DNA from: Desulfitobacterium hafniense DCB-2
GTDB taxonomy: Bacteria; Bacillota; Desulfitobacteriia; Desulfitobacteriales; Desulfitobacteriaceae
Direction: 5' to 3'
Assembly: GCF_000021925.1 (NCBI RefSeq)
Contig: NC_011830.1
Coordinates: 1,822,501-1,886,500 of the forward strand
DNA length: 64,000 bases
Below, in pieces: positions 27,044-35,198 of the stretch (position 1 is its first letter; each line of letters opens with the position of its first letter). The translations under genes and the position numbers were made by a program. The notes beneath the pieces were generated by a model that had not been told where the DNA came from, made no database searches, and saw only the letters and a program-made list of their open reading frames with translations.

Positions 27044-27736
27044 GTGAATGATGGATCAAATGATTTCGAATTGCTGGGTTCACCTTGGATATGCGAAAAT
27101 CCGCACGCTAACTGGACTGCCCCTGCTGCACATGGGATGTTTAAAAGATTCAAAAAGAAGGAAATCATTATCCATAGCGGTGATCAAATAGACTACATCT
27201 ATTATTTGCATAAGGGACGGATCAAAACAGTGGCCCAGAGTCCTTCCGGCAGTCAAAAAATTCTTTGGTATATTGAAGCCGGGTCTATTTTCGGCGAGAC
27301 GCCTTTTTTTAACCGCAAACCCTGTGATTACAACTTTTTTGCCGTCACGGATTGTGAAATATATATTTATCCCATGGAGGTAATTATGCAGGAGATCATC
27401 CCTAAATTTCCTGACCTCACCCTATCTATTATCAAAACCCTTTCCCGCAAGGTTCATATCCTATCCACCCAGGTGGAAGACTGCGTTTTTAATAAACCTC
27501 TTGTCCGTGTGGCTAAATTGATTTATCTTCTCCATCAAGGACGTATCCTTGAGGATAAAAGAGGAAGTTCATCCATTCCTCTTACGCAAGAGGATATAGC
27601 CAATACCCTGGGGATGCATCGGGTGACGGTCAATCAGGCCCTGAAGCATTTGAAAGAGATCCAGGCCTTAAAAGAACACACCCATCTTATCATCATCCAT
27701 GATCCGGAGAAATTAAAAGAGGTTATGGAAGCCTGA
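27044..27736 (+). CDS. Crp/Fnr family transcriptional regulator (CprK-like size and layout)
   Basis: This 230-residue protein has an N-terminal cyclic-nucleotide-binding-type beta barrel (about residues 30-120: RFKKKEIIIHSGDQIDYIYY and GSIFGETPFF), a dimerisation helix (about 125-150) and a C-terminal winged helix (TQEDIANTLGMHRVTVNQALK). There is no Fnr-type N-terminal cysteine cluster. The layout matches CprK, which senses chlorophenols in Desulfitobacterium, although overall similarity looks modest. It lies between tpl (divergent) and nhaC (same strand), both carrying the same palindrome at activator distance. An aromatic effector such as phenol or tyrosine is a reasonable inference. GTG 27044 follows GGGGGAGGG. 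Confidence 0.85.
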   Translation: MNDGSNDFELLGSPWICENPHANWTAPAAHGMFKRFKKKEIIIHSGDQIDYIYYLHKGRIKTVAQSPSGSQKILWYIEAGSIFGETPFFNRKPCDYNFFAVTDCEIYIYPMEVIMQEIIPKFPDLTLSIIKTLSRKVHILSTQVEDCVFNKPLVRVAKLIYLLHQGRILEDKRGSSSIPLTQEDIANTLGMHRVTVNQALKHLKEIQALKEHTHLIIIHDPEKLKEVMEA

Positions 27737-27761
27737 GCACCCCTGAGCCGGACAATTCATG

Positions 27762-27812
27762 AAGGGAGTACCCCTTGGCTGCTTTTTGAGGCGGCAGGCG
27801 GTACTCCCTTTT
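27762..27812 (+). terminator. Terminator of the Crp/Fnr gene
   Basis: The AAGGGAGTACC (27762-27772) and GGTACTCCCTT (27800-27810) arms form an eleven-pair stem with a second small hairpin inside, followed by TTTT overall. It separates the regulator from the nhaC promoter. Confidence 0.8.
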
Positions 27813-27883
27813 GCTATGATTGCTCTTCGATGGAATAGGATAAGATTTTAAAAACTTAAGGATAAAAAATAAAATAAATTTTC

Positions 27884-27930
27884 AAGATGTTAATCCGACA
27901 ACAGATTTAGAAAGATTCAGATAATATAAT
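27884..27930 (+). promoter_or_regulatory. nhaC promoter with Crp/Fnr-type operator
   Basis: The core TGTTAATCCGACAACA lies at 27888-27903 and TATAAT at 27925-27930. The centre-to-TATAAT distance is 29.5 bases, identical to that at tpl, and no good -35 hexamer is present. Both fit class II activation by the adjacent Crp-type regulator. Confidence 0.75.
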
Positions 27931-27985
27931 CGCCTTAGAAGGGTCCATGCATGGAGTTAAATTATAATTGAATGGGGGTCAGTTA

Positions 27986-29434
27986 ATGGATAATGATGGT
28001 AGCAGAAAAAAACCAGGGCTTATGTTGGCTGTCGTAGCTTTTATCATTCCGGTACTTGTTATCCTTTGGGGGGTAGTTTTTGCCAAGCTGCCTGCGCTTC
28101 TTCCCATTATTATTGCCACAACAATTGCCTGCCTGATTGGTAAGCTTTGGGGCTATTCCTGGGATGAAATGCAAAAAGGGATGTTTGATTCTATTTACCG
28201 GGTTCATATCGCGATTTTAATATTAATAGCTGTAGGTATGCTTATTGGTGTGTGGATTCTTGCCGGTACTATTCCGACGATTATCTACTGGGGGCTAAAG
28301 CTTATTTCCCCGTCCGGTTATCTGGTGACAGCGTTCTTACTGTGTATTGTTGCTTCAACGGCAACAGGAAGCTCCTTCGGCACCATGGGAACAGTCGGTA
28401 TTGCCTTACTGGGCGTTGGTCAGGCTCTTGGCTATCCCTTGCCCTTAGTAGTGGGTGCCATCGTTTCCGGAGCTTATTTTGGGGATAAGATGTCTCCGGT
28501 ATCCGATTCAACCAATATTGCTTCTTCTGTTTGTGAAGTGAATTTATTCAGCCATATTGGTTCGATGATGTGGACCACTATACCTGCCGCGGTAGTAACC
28601 GCCGTCATTTACATCATCATGGGTATCAATCACAGCGGCGGCAGCGATTTGGGAGCGGATGTCACCATTCTCCTGCAATCACTGGAAACGACCTTTAATC
28701 TTTCCCTATGGACCTTGGTGCCGCCTGTGTTATTGATCCTTCTGGCTTATCGCCGGGTTCCGGCAGTCCCCTTGCTTATGGTATCGGTTGTGCTTGGGGC
28801 CATTGTGGCCGCCTTATTCCAGGGGCAGTCCATGATTGCAATTATTAACTCAACCATCAAGGGCTATGTGGGCAGCAGCGGTGTGGCCCAACTGGATTCC
28901 CTGCTTACCCGTGGGGGAATCAATAGTATTACCGGCACAGTGATGCTGTTGATCTCAGCGGTTTCCTTTGGCGGCGTGTTGGAGAAAATCGGGGTGCTGG
29001 GAGTTATTGTTGATGCCAGCTTAAAGTGGGCGACAACGACTGGACGGCTCATTGTTTCGGTCATTTTTGCCAGCTATATCATGTTGATCGGGACAGGAAG
29101 CCAGGCGATTGCCATGATTATTCCCGCCCGGGCCTATGCACCTGTATTTAAGGAAAGAGGATTGCACTTGAGGGTTCTTTCTCGAACTGTGGAAGACAGC
29201 GGCTGTATTGCCAGCCCTCTTCTGCCTTGGAGCGTGCATGCTTTTTATATCCTGGGCGTCCTCGGCGTCAGTGCTTATGAATACGCCCCCTATGCCTTTA
29301 TGTGCTGGATTGTCCCCATATTCTCCATAATCTATGGCTATACGGGTTTTGCCATCTGGCGGGCGGACAACTCCCCCATACGCAAGCCTGCTCCTGAGGT
29401 GAAGGACTCAGGGAACGATTCCTTCCTTAATTAA
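27986..29434 (+). CDS. NhaC-family antiporter-type carrier
   Basis: About eleven to twelve membrane spans in 482 residues, with NhaC-family signatures TGSSFGTMGTVGIALLG and GAYFGDKMSPVSDSTNIASS. Members exchange Na+ for H+, and some exchange organic acids (malate/lactate), so the true substrate is open. Beside tyrosine phenol-lyase and under the same operator, it could bring in tyrosine, export a product, or restore ion balance. ATG 27986 follows GGGGG at seven to eight bases; the TTG upstream (27968) has no site. The arylsulfotransferase gene follows after 113 bases and no terminator. Confidence 0.85.
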   Translation: MDNDGSRKKPGLMLAVVAFIIPVLVILWGVVFAKLPALLPIIIATTIACLIGKLWGYSWDEMQKGMFDSIYRVHIAILILIAVGMLIGVWILAGTIPTIIYWGLKLISPSGYLVTAFLLCIVASTATGSSFGTMGTVGIALLGVGQALGYPLPLVVGAIVSGAYFGDKMSPVSDSTNIASSVCEVNLFSHIGSMMWTTIPAAVVTAVIYIIMGINHSGGSDLGADVTILLQSLETTFNLSLWTLVPPVLLILLAYRRVPAVPLLMVSVVLGAIVAALFQGQSMIAIINSTIKGYVGSSGVAQLDSLLTRGGINSITGTVMLLISAVSFGGVLEKIGVLGVIVDASLKWATTTGRLIVSVIFASYIMLIGTGSQAIAMIIPARAYAPVFKERGLHLRVLSRTVEDSGCIASPLLPWSVHAFYILGVLGVSAYEYAPYAFMCWIVPIFSIIYGYTGFAIWRADNSPIRKPAPEVKDSGNDSFLN

Positions 29435-29460
29435 TAAGTGAAGGATAAGTGAATGATTCA

Positions 29461-29486
29461 TAGGTGAATAAATTAGGTGAATAAAT
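29461..29486. repeat. Tandem 13-bp duplication
   Basis: TAGGTGAATAAAT occurs twice head to tail in the nhaC-arylsulfotransferase gap, with looser copies (AAGTGAAGGATA, AAGTGAATGATTCA) just before it. No function is visible. Confidence 0.8.
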
Positions 29487-29547
29487 TAAGAAGCTCAGGC
29501 AAAAGGAGATTCCTGGATTTCATTAAAGGATAAGGAGTGTGGTTGAA

Positions 29548-31032
29548 ATGGGTCAGCCTTTTGTGCATCCTACCGGAGTGACCATCTATAATCCTGAAAA
29601 ATGCTTTAATGGTTATACCATTATGCAGGCCCCCGGTTTAGGCTGCGTTTTAATCGATATGAATGGAAATGTGGTCCGCGTCTTTAAGGATCTGCATGGA
29701 TTTCCCAATAAATTGCTCCCCGGAGGCTATGTGATGGGCAGCCGTGGCCGTAGGAACGGCAAATTCGGCTATCAGGATCAAATTGACCTGGTTCAAGTGG
29801 ACTGGGATGGCCAAGTGGTTTGGGAATTTGCTAAAAAGGAATATATTGAAGATGAAGGGGAAAAGCCCCAGTGGATGGCCCGTCAGCATCATGACTATCA
29901 AAGAGAGGGAAACCCTGTAGGGTATTATGTTCCGGGAATGGAGTGCAAGACCAACAGTGGCAACACCCTAATCCTTAGTCATCAAAATTGCTATCACAAA
30001 AAAATCTCGGATAAGCAGCTTTTGGATGATGTGATCATTGAAGTGGACTGGGATGGGAATATTGTCTGGGAATGGCATGCCGTCGATCATTTTCATGAGT
30101 ATGGATTCAGTGCGGCAGCGAAATTAGCTCTTTACCGCAATCCCAACATGCATGAGGCCGGGGGCGGCATGGGGGACTGGATGCATATTAATTCCGCCAG
30201 TGTCCTGGGTCCCAATAAATGGTATGATAAAGGGGATGAGCGGTTCCATCCGGATAACATCATCTGGGATGCCCGTGAAGCCAATATTATGGCCATCATT
30301 TCCAAAGAAACCGGCAAAGTGGTCTGGAAAATGGGGCCGGATTTTGCCCAGGATAAAAAACTGAGGAAGATCGGCCAAATCATCGGGCAACACCATGTTC
30401 ATATGATCCCCCAAGGTCTCCCCGGTGCCGGCAACATCCTGATCTTTGACAACGGAGGCTGGGCGGGCTATGGCGCCCCCAATAATGTCTCAAAAGATGG
30501 AACCAAAGTAGACATGGCCGATCGTTCCCGGGTCCTTGAGCTGAATCCGGTCACCATGGAAGTGGTGTGGCAGCTCAAGGCCAGCGAATTGATGGATTAC
30601 GGACAGCCCGGAATTTCCGATTACCGCTTTTACAGTCCTTTAACCAGTGCGGCCCAACGCCTCCCCAATGGCAATACCTTGATTACGGAAGGGTGCGGGG
30701 GACGTTTCTTTGAGGTGACCCGGATGAAGGAAGTGGTTTGGGAGTTTATCTCGCCCTTTAATGCTAATCCGGCCACGATTTATTACCGCGCTTACCGTTA
30801 TCCTTACAGCTATGTGCCGCAGCTTCCCGAACCCAAAGAAACTCCTGTGCCCATGCTGGATATCCGGAAATTCCGTGTTCCCGGAGCTGCGTCCTGCGAA
30901 GTGCAGCATGTCGTAGGCGTGGAAGGAACCATCGGCTATCCTGCCATGCAGCAAGCTTGCGTAGCTGCCGCAGATCAGGATTTGTCCTTAAAAGATGACG
31001 ACGATGATGATCTTTTTTCCAGAAGCTTCTGA
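29548..31032 (+). CDS. Arylsulfotransferase (ASST family), without signal peptide
   Basis: Predicted PAPS-independent sulfotransferase moving sulfate from one phenolic sulfate ester to another phenol. The beta-propeller blades are visible as repeated D-W-D-G-x-V-V-W-E motifs (VDWDGQVVWEF, VDWDGNIVWEW, PVTMEVVWQL). Conserved ASST segments WMHINSASVL, GQHHVHMIP and RLPNGNTLITEG are present. Unlike enterobacterial AssT there is no export signal, so it should act in the cytoplasm. A Desulfitobacterium enzyme of this kind has been described, as I recall. The tail holds six consecutive Asp residues. ATG 29548 (AAGGAG at ten bases) is preferred to GTG 29539, which nearly touches that site. Phenol from tyrosine phenol-lyase would be an acceptor. 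Confidence 0.83.
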   Translation: MGQPFVHPTGVTIYNPEKCFNGYTIMQAPGLGCVLIDMNGNVVRVFKDLHGFPNKLLPGGYVMGSRGRRNGKFGYQDQIDLVQVDWDGQVVWEFAKKEYIEDEGEKPQWMARQHHDYQREGNPVGYYVPGMECKTNSGNTLILSHQNCYHKKISDKQLLDDVIIEVDWDGNIVWEWHAVDHFHEYGFSAAAKLALYRNPNMHEAGGGMGDWMHINSASVLGPNKWYDKGDERFHPDNIIWDAREANIMAIISKETGKVVWKMGPDFAQDKKLRKIGQIIGQHHVHMIPQGLPGAGNILIFDNGGWAGYGAPNNVSKDGTKVDMADRSRVLELNPVTMEVVWQLKASELMDYGQPGISDYRFYSPLTSAAQRLPNGNTLITEGCGGRFFEVTRMKEVVWEFISPFNANPATIYYRAYRYPYSYVPQLPEPKETPVPMLDIRKFRVPGAASCEVQHVVGVEGTIGYPAMQQACVAAADQDLSLKDDDDDDLFSRSF

Positions 31033-31070
31033 TTCCTGACATGATTCATGTTTAAGATTGAGAGCGGACC

Positions 31071-31098
31071 AGGCGTATTTTCTAATGAAAATACGCCT
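31071..31098 (+). terminator. Terminator after the arylsulfotransferase gene
   Basis: A perfect 12-bp stem built on AGGCGTATTTTC/GAAAATACGCCT encloses a four-base loop, followed by a pyrimidine-rich stretch. The rest of 31033-31371 (339 bases) shows no gene and no convincing promoter. Confidence 0.7.
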
Positions 31099-31371
31099 CC
31101 TTCTGATTTTCAGAGTTGTTCAGCTTCCGAAATTAAACGGTATGAAATGATTATCATTACGGTCAATCTGTCCATCTATATTTCAAAAGTGAAATAGCTG
31201 TTGTTGAAAGATCAAACTTTTATTACGCTTTATGCCTTGGCTGGACAGCAAAAATAGAGTCATGGTAAGATGAACAAGATGGGGAGTATCCCATAATTTT
31301 CATCAGAAAGAACTATTGACCTACCTCTAAAGTCCCTTCTGGATCATAACGTGACAGAATGAGGTGATGGC

Positions 31372-32820
31372 ATGAAGACCAGGCTCAAGGAGATCATAGC
31401 TCAATACCCATTTTTCTTCGATATACTCAATACGATTGATGCCTCAGTCTATTTGTGTGATAATAATGGCCGGTTGCTCTATGTCAACAAAGCTGCCGAG
31501 CGGCTGGATGGTTATACCAACGAAGAGCTTTACGGACGTACTGTTACTGAGATTTATGGTTTGGATGAGGAAACAAGCCCGATGCTCAGGGCCTTAACTT
31601 CCGAAAAGCCTTTGGAGGATATAAGTTTCCGCTATGATGTTAATGGCCGTGAGATTTATCAAATCTGCAATGCCCGTCCCATTTTTTTAGACGGGAAAAA
31701 GTTTGGCGCCTATACCATCCAAAAAGATGTGACCCATCTTATGGAGGTTATCGAGCGGAATATCCGCTTTCAGAAAGAGATGTTTTCACCCATAAGTGAT
31801 TCTGAAGGGTTTGGCATCGACAGTCTGATCGGCGAGCATCCTCTCTTTAAGGAATGCAAGAAAATGGCCATCAGGGCTGCCAAAAGCGATTCTCCCGTGC
31901 TGCTGACCGGAGCAACGGGCAGCGGGAAAGAGCTCTTTGCCCGCTGTATTCATCAGAACAGCGACAGGAGCAAAGGGCCCTTCCTGGCCATTAACTGTGC
32001 CGCTATTCCCGAAACCCTTCTGGAAAGCATCCTTTTCGGCACCTCGAAAGGAATCTATACCGGGGCCTTGGAGCGGAAAGGCCTTTTCGAGCAAGCTGAA
32101 GGGGGTACCTTGTTTTTGGATGAAATCAATTCCATGCCCCTGGTGTCACAGTCAAAGCTGCTGCGCGTCCTGGAAGAAAAGGAGATCGCTCATCTGGGGA
32201 GCAATGAACGCATTAAAGTCGATGTGCGTATTATCAGCAGCAGCAACACTCCCCCTCAGGAGGCGATCAGCAGCAAACAGATCCGGGAGGATATTTTCTA
32301 CCGCCTGGCTGTGGTCAATATTATGATCCCCAGCTTGGCTGAGCGCAAAAGTGATATTTTCCTGCTGGCCAATCATTTTATTTCCGTGTTTAACGAGCGC
32401 TTCCAAAAACATATCCTGGCCCTTGATGATGAAGTATTGGGTTTTTTTCTGAAATTCCCCTGGCCGGGCAATGTCAGGCAGCTGAAGCATTGCATCGAAT
32501 CGGCCATGAACTTCGTTACCGATGAGGATCTTAGAATCAGTAAGGACCACCTGCCGGTGTATCTGTTTTCAATCGATAATGCAGCGAACCATGGAGCCCA
32601 GGGCAGCAGCTTCCCCAAAGAGCCTGTGGATAGAAACAGGGAGAGTAAACCTCCGGAACCGGAAAGCACCGGTGTATTTTCAGCCATTGTTCAGAAAGAA
32701 AAAGAGCAGATCATTAAAGCTTTAATGGAGAATCAAGGGAATGTTTCCAAAACGGCCAAGCAGTTGGGGATGCATCGTCAGTCCCTGATCTACAGGATTA
32801 AAAAATATAAAATTACATAA
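31372..32820 (+). CDS. Sigma-54-dependent activator (PAS, AAA+, Fis-type HTH)
   Basis: A PAS domain (about residues 15-125: IDASVYLCDNNGRLLYVNKAA) precedes a sigma-54 AAA+ domain (about 150-380). The AAA+ domain has Walker A GATGSGKE, a variant sigma-54 contact loop GIYTGA in place of GAFTGA, Walker B GGTLFLDEI and R-finger region REDIFYRL. A Fis-type HTH (GNVSKTAKQLGMHRQSLIYRIKKY) ends the protein. It reads like the RocR/AcoR class in which PAS senses a small molecule directly. A perfect sigma-54 promoter and two repeated palindromes lie immediately downstream, before the methyltransferase operon, which is therefore the likely target. Confidence 0.9.
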   Translation: MKTRLKEIIAQYPFFFDILNTIDASVYLCDNNGRLLYVNKAAERLDGYTNEELYGRTVTEIYGLDEETSPMLRALTSEKPLEDISFRYDVNGREIYQICNARPIFLDGKKFGAYTIQKDVTHLMEVIERNIRFQKEMFSPISDSEGFGIDSLIGEHPLFKECKKMAIRAAKSDSPVLLTGATGSGKELFARCIHQNSDRSKGPFLAINCAAIPETLLESILFGTSKGIYTGALERKGLFEQAEGGTLFLDEINSMPLVSQSKLLRVLEEKEIAHLGSNERIKVDVRIISSSNTPPQEAISSKQIREDIFYRLAVVNIMIPSLAERKSDIFLLANHFISVFNERFQKHILALDDEVLGFFLKFPWPGNVRQLKHCIESAMNFVTDEDLRISKDHLPVYLFSIDNAANHGAQGSSFPKEPVDRNRESKPPEPESTGVFSAIVQKEKEQIIKALMENQGNVSKTAKQLGMHRQSLIYRIKKYKIT

Positions 32821-32843
32821 AACATTTTACCGGCTATGAGCGG

Positions 32844-32873
32844 GGGTTAGTTGAAAAAACTAACCCTTTTTTT
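32844..32873 (+). terminator. Strong terminator of the sigma-54 activator gene
   Basis: The GGGTTAGTT/AACTAACCC stem (32844-32852, 32858-32866) with a GAAAA loop is followed by seven T. Confidence 0.92.
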
Positions 32874-32906
32874 GATGCACAATCTTTCCATAAATTCAAA
32901 ACAATG

Positions 32907-32950
32907 CTAAACAATATTAGACAATAGTTGTTAACTCTAAACGATTTTAG
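32907..32950 (+). promoter_or_regulatory. Paired upstream activating sequences for the methyltransferase operon
   Basis: Two 14-bp copies of CTAAACRATWTTAG (32907-32920 and 32937-32950) with palindromic CTAA/TTAG ends have centres 30 bp apart, about three helical turns. They lie 81-124 bp upstream of the expected sigma-54 start, the usual enhancer distance. Confidence 0.65.
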
Positions 32951-33004
32951 TCAAAAACCTGCGCTCAGGGCCAAAGACAAGGGTATAATTCTGACTTTTT
33001 AAAA

Positions 33005-33020
33005 TGGCATGAATTTTGCA
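33005..33020 (+). promoter_or_regulatory. Sigma-54 (-24/-12) promoter of the methyltransferase operon
   Basis: TGGCATG (33005-33011), four bases, then TTGCA (33016-33020). GG and GC are ten bases apart, as required for sigma-54. Transcription should start near 33031, ahead of ATG 33066. Confidence 0.88.
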
Positions 33021-33065
33021 TAAAATTAGGGTGGGTCATTAAAAAATTAAAGGGAGGTTGCAGCG

Positions 33066-34472
33066 ATGCAAAGGTATCAGATTCTGTCCCAGAATGAAAT
33101 TGAACAAATCCACGAGACAAGCTTACGGATTCTGGAGGAAGTGGGTGTGATTTTTAGTTATGCTCCGGCTCGGGAAATTTTGGCCAAAGGAGGGGCCAAG
33201 GTTGATGGGCAAAAGGTCTATTTCCCCAGAGCTATGGTGGAAAGGGAAAGAAAGAAAGCGCCTTCTTCCTTCACACTTTACGCCAGGAATCCCGAGAAGA
33301 ATGTTTTGATCAATACTGAGAACACAGCTTATGTGGGTCCTTATGGAGCGCCCTTTGTCATGGATATGGACAATGGCCGGCGTTTAGCTAAGCTGCAGGA
33401 TTTCATTAATCTCTGCAAGCTTGAACATAAGATGAACAACATCGACATCATGAGCCATATTCCCTGCGAACCTCAGGACGTGGACCCGGAGATGCGCAGT
33501 CTGGAGATGGTTTATCAGACCCTGAAACACAGTGACAAGCCCTTGATGGCCACCGTTTTGGGCTATGAGATGACCAAAAAGAACATTGAGATGGCATCCA
33601 TCGTTTTCGGCGGTTTGGAGGCCATTAAAGACAAGCCCATTGTGGTCGGCATTCCCTGCACCTTAACCCCTCTCAGCTATGATGACAAAATGGCCGGGGC
33701 TATTATCGCCTATGCGGAACACCGCCAGCCTCAGTTAGTGAACTCTCTCTGCATCGCCGGGGCCACCACTCCGGTTACAGTAGCCGGCACGGTCGCCCTT
33801 CAGAATGCGGAAGTTCTCGCCGGGATCGTTCTCTCCCAGCTGGTCAGTGAAGGAACACCGATCATCTATTCCGCATCCTCTTCCAATGCCGAGATGAGCA
33901 ACGGCTCCCTGGCCATTGGCACCCCGGAAGATGCGGTATTCTCCCTTGTCAACGGTCAGTTGGCTAAATTCTATAACCTGCCCTGCCGGATCAGCGGCGC
34001 TCTTTCCGACAGCAAATGCGCCGATGTCCAGGCGGCTTACGAGTCGATGCTGACCTTGAGCATGGCCCAAATGGCCGGCGGCAATTTCATCCTGCATGGC
34101 GCCGGAATCATCGACACCTATAACACGGTTTCCCTGGAAAAGATGATGATCGATGATGAAATCATCGGCATGGTCCGCCGCATTGATCAGGGCGTGGTAG
34201 TCAATGAAGACACCCTGGCCTTCGATGTCACCAAGGAGGTCGGTCCCCAGGGCCAATTCCTCACCCATGTCCATACCTTCACCCATTTCCGCAAGGAATT
34301 CTACCGCCCGGTCCTCAGCGATCGCAATAATCCCACCCAGTGGGAAGCAGACGGTGCTCTTACGGCAGAAAAGAGAGCCAACATCCGCTGGAAGAAGCTG
34401 ATCGATGACTATGTAGAACCGGTTCTGGACAAAGACGTTGATGCCGCCTTAAGAAAATATAAAGAGAAATAG
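33066..34472 (+). CDS. MttB-family corrinoid methyltransferase (non-pyrrolysine), copy 1
   Basis: Member of the trimethylamine methyltransferase superfamily (468 residues) that moves a methyl group from a quaternary or tertiary amine to a corrinoid protein. The frame has no in-frame amber codon, so it is of the MtgB-like non-pyrrolysine type shown for glycine betaine in Desulfitobacterium. Recognisable segments are LYARNPEKN, VGPYGAPFVMD, PLMATVLGYE, GTPIIYSASSS and MLTLSMAQMAGGNFILHGAG. It is first in a sigma-54-driven operon, followed by its probable corrinoid partner. BCCT carriers in the operon point to a betaine- or carnitine-like substrate, which is not identified. GGGAGG precedes ATG 33066. 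Confidence 0.88.
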   Translation: MQRYQILSQNEIEQIHETSLRILEEVGVIFSYAPAREILAKGGAKVDGQKVYFPRAMVERERKKAPSSFTLYARNPEKNVLINTENTAYVGPYGAPFVMDMDNGRRLAKLQDFINLCKLEHKMNNIDIMSHIPCEPQDVDPEMRSLEMVYQTLKHSDKPLMATVLGYEMTKKNIEMASIVFGGLEAIKDKPIVVGIPCTLTPLSYDDKMAGAIIAYAEHRQPQLVNSLCIAGATTPVTVAGTVALQNAEVLAGIVLSQLVSEGTPIIYSASSSNAEMSNGSLAIGTPEDAVFSLVNGQLAKFYNLPCRISGALSDSKCADVQAAYESMLTLSMAQMAGGNFILHGAGIIDTYNTVSLEKMMIDDEIIGMVRRIDQGVVVNEDTLAFDVTKEVGPQGQFLTHVHTFTHFRKEFYRPVLSDRNNPTQWEADGALTAEKRANIRWKKLIDDYVEPVLDKDVDAALRKYKEK

Positions 34473-34535
34473 GTTGAATTTGAGTCAACCCTACGAATAA
34501 GAACGTTCAATAAAAGATACACGGGAGGAATAATC

Positions 34536-35168
34536 ATGAGCGATTTAACGAAGTTAGCGGATACCGTTTTCCGGGGGGATTTTGGCAATGCCGGGCAAAT
34601 CACCAGGGAGCTTATCGATAGTGGGGTAGAGCCTTTAACCATCATCAATCAGGGGCTGATCGCCGGTATGGATATCGTGGCCCCTAAGTTTAAAGCCGGA
34701 GAAATGTTTGTGCCGGAGGTTATGATGGCGGCCAGAGCCATGGCCGTGGGCATGGAGGTGGTTAAGCCCTTGATTCAGGATGCGGATATTCCTTCCAAAG
34801 GAACGGTCCTCATCGGCACGGTGGCCGGGGATCTCCACGATATTGGCAAAAACCTGGTGATCATGATTCTGGAAAGCGGTGGCTTTAAGGTTGTGGATTT
34901 GGGTGTGGATGTCTCGGTGGAAAAATTCGTGGCAGCGGCCAAGCAATATAATCCTCAGGTCATCGGTATGTCCGCTTTGTTGACGACGACCATGACGGCG
35001 ATGAAGGATACTATTGATGCCCTGACGGAAGCCGGTCTGCGGCAGAGCTTAAAGGTTATCGTGGGCGGAGCGCCTTTATCCCAGGAATTTGCCAGCCAGA
35101 TCGGCGCGGATGGTTATGCGGCGGATGCCATGGCCGCCAAGGAACTGTGCGAAAAACTGGCAGGATAA
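34536..35168 (+). CDS. Corrinoid protein (MtgC/MtbC-like), copy 1
   Basis: The methyl carrier of the demethylation system. A helical cap domain (residues 1-85) precedes a B12-binding Rossmann domain with the base-off cobalamin motif D99-x-H101-x-x-G104 (GDLHDIGKN). It is 210 residues, typical of MtgC/MttC. It differs from the second copy at 38332-38964 at only about five residues. GGGAGG precedes ATG 34536. A six-base hairpin, GGTTGA/TCAACC (34472-34490), lies in the gap after the first methyltransferase gene and might affect mRNA stability. Confidence 0.93.
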   Translation: MSDLTKLADTVFRGDFGNAGQITRELIDSGVEPLTIINQGLIAGMDIVAPKFKAGEMFVPEVMMAARAMAVGMEVVKPLIQDADIPSKGTVLIGTVAGDLHDIGKNLVIMILESGGFKVVDLGVDVSVEKFVAAAKQYNPQVIGMSALLTTTMTAMKDTIDALTEAGLRQSLKVIVGGAPLSQEFASQIGADGYAADAMAAKELCEKLAG

Positions 35169-35198
35169 AAAGCTGGCAGGATAAGGGAGGATTTTTCT

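Noticed and set aside
31033..31371. Second sigma-54 promoter before the activator gene (TTGGCTGGACAGC region)
   Set aside because: GG and GC are seven bases apart there, not ten.
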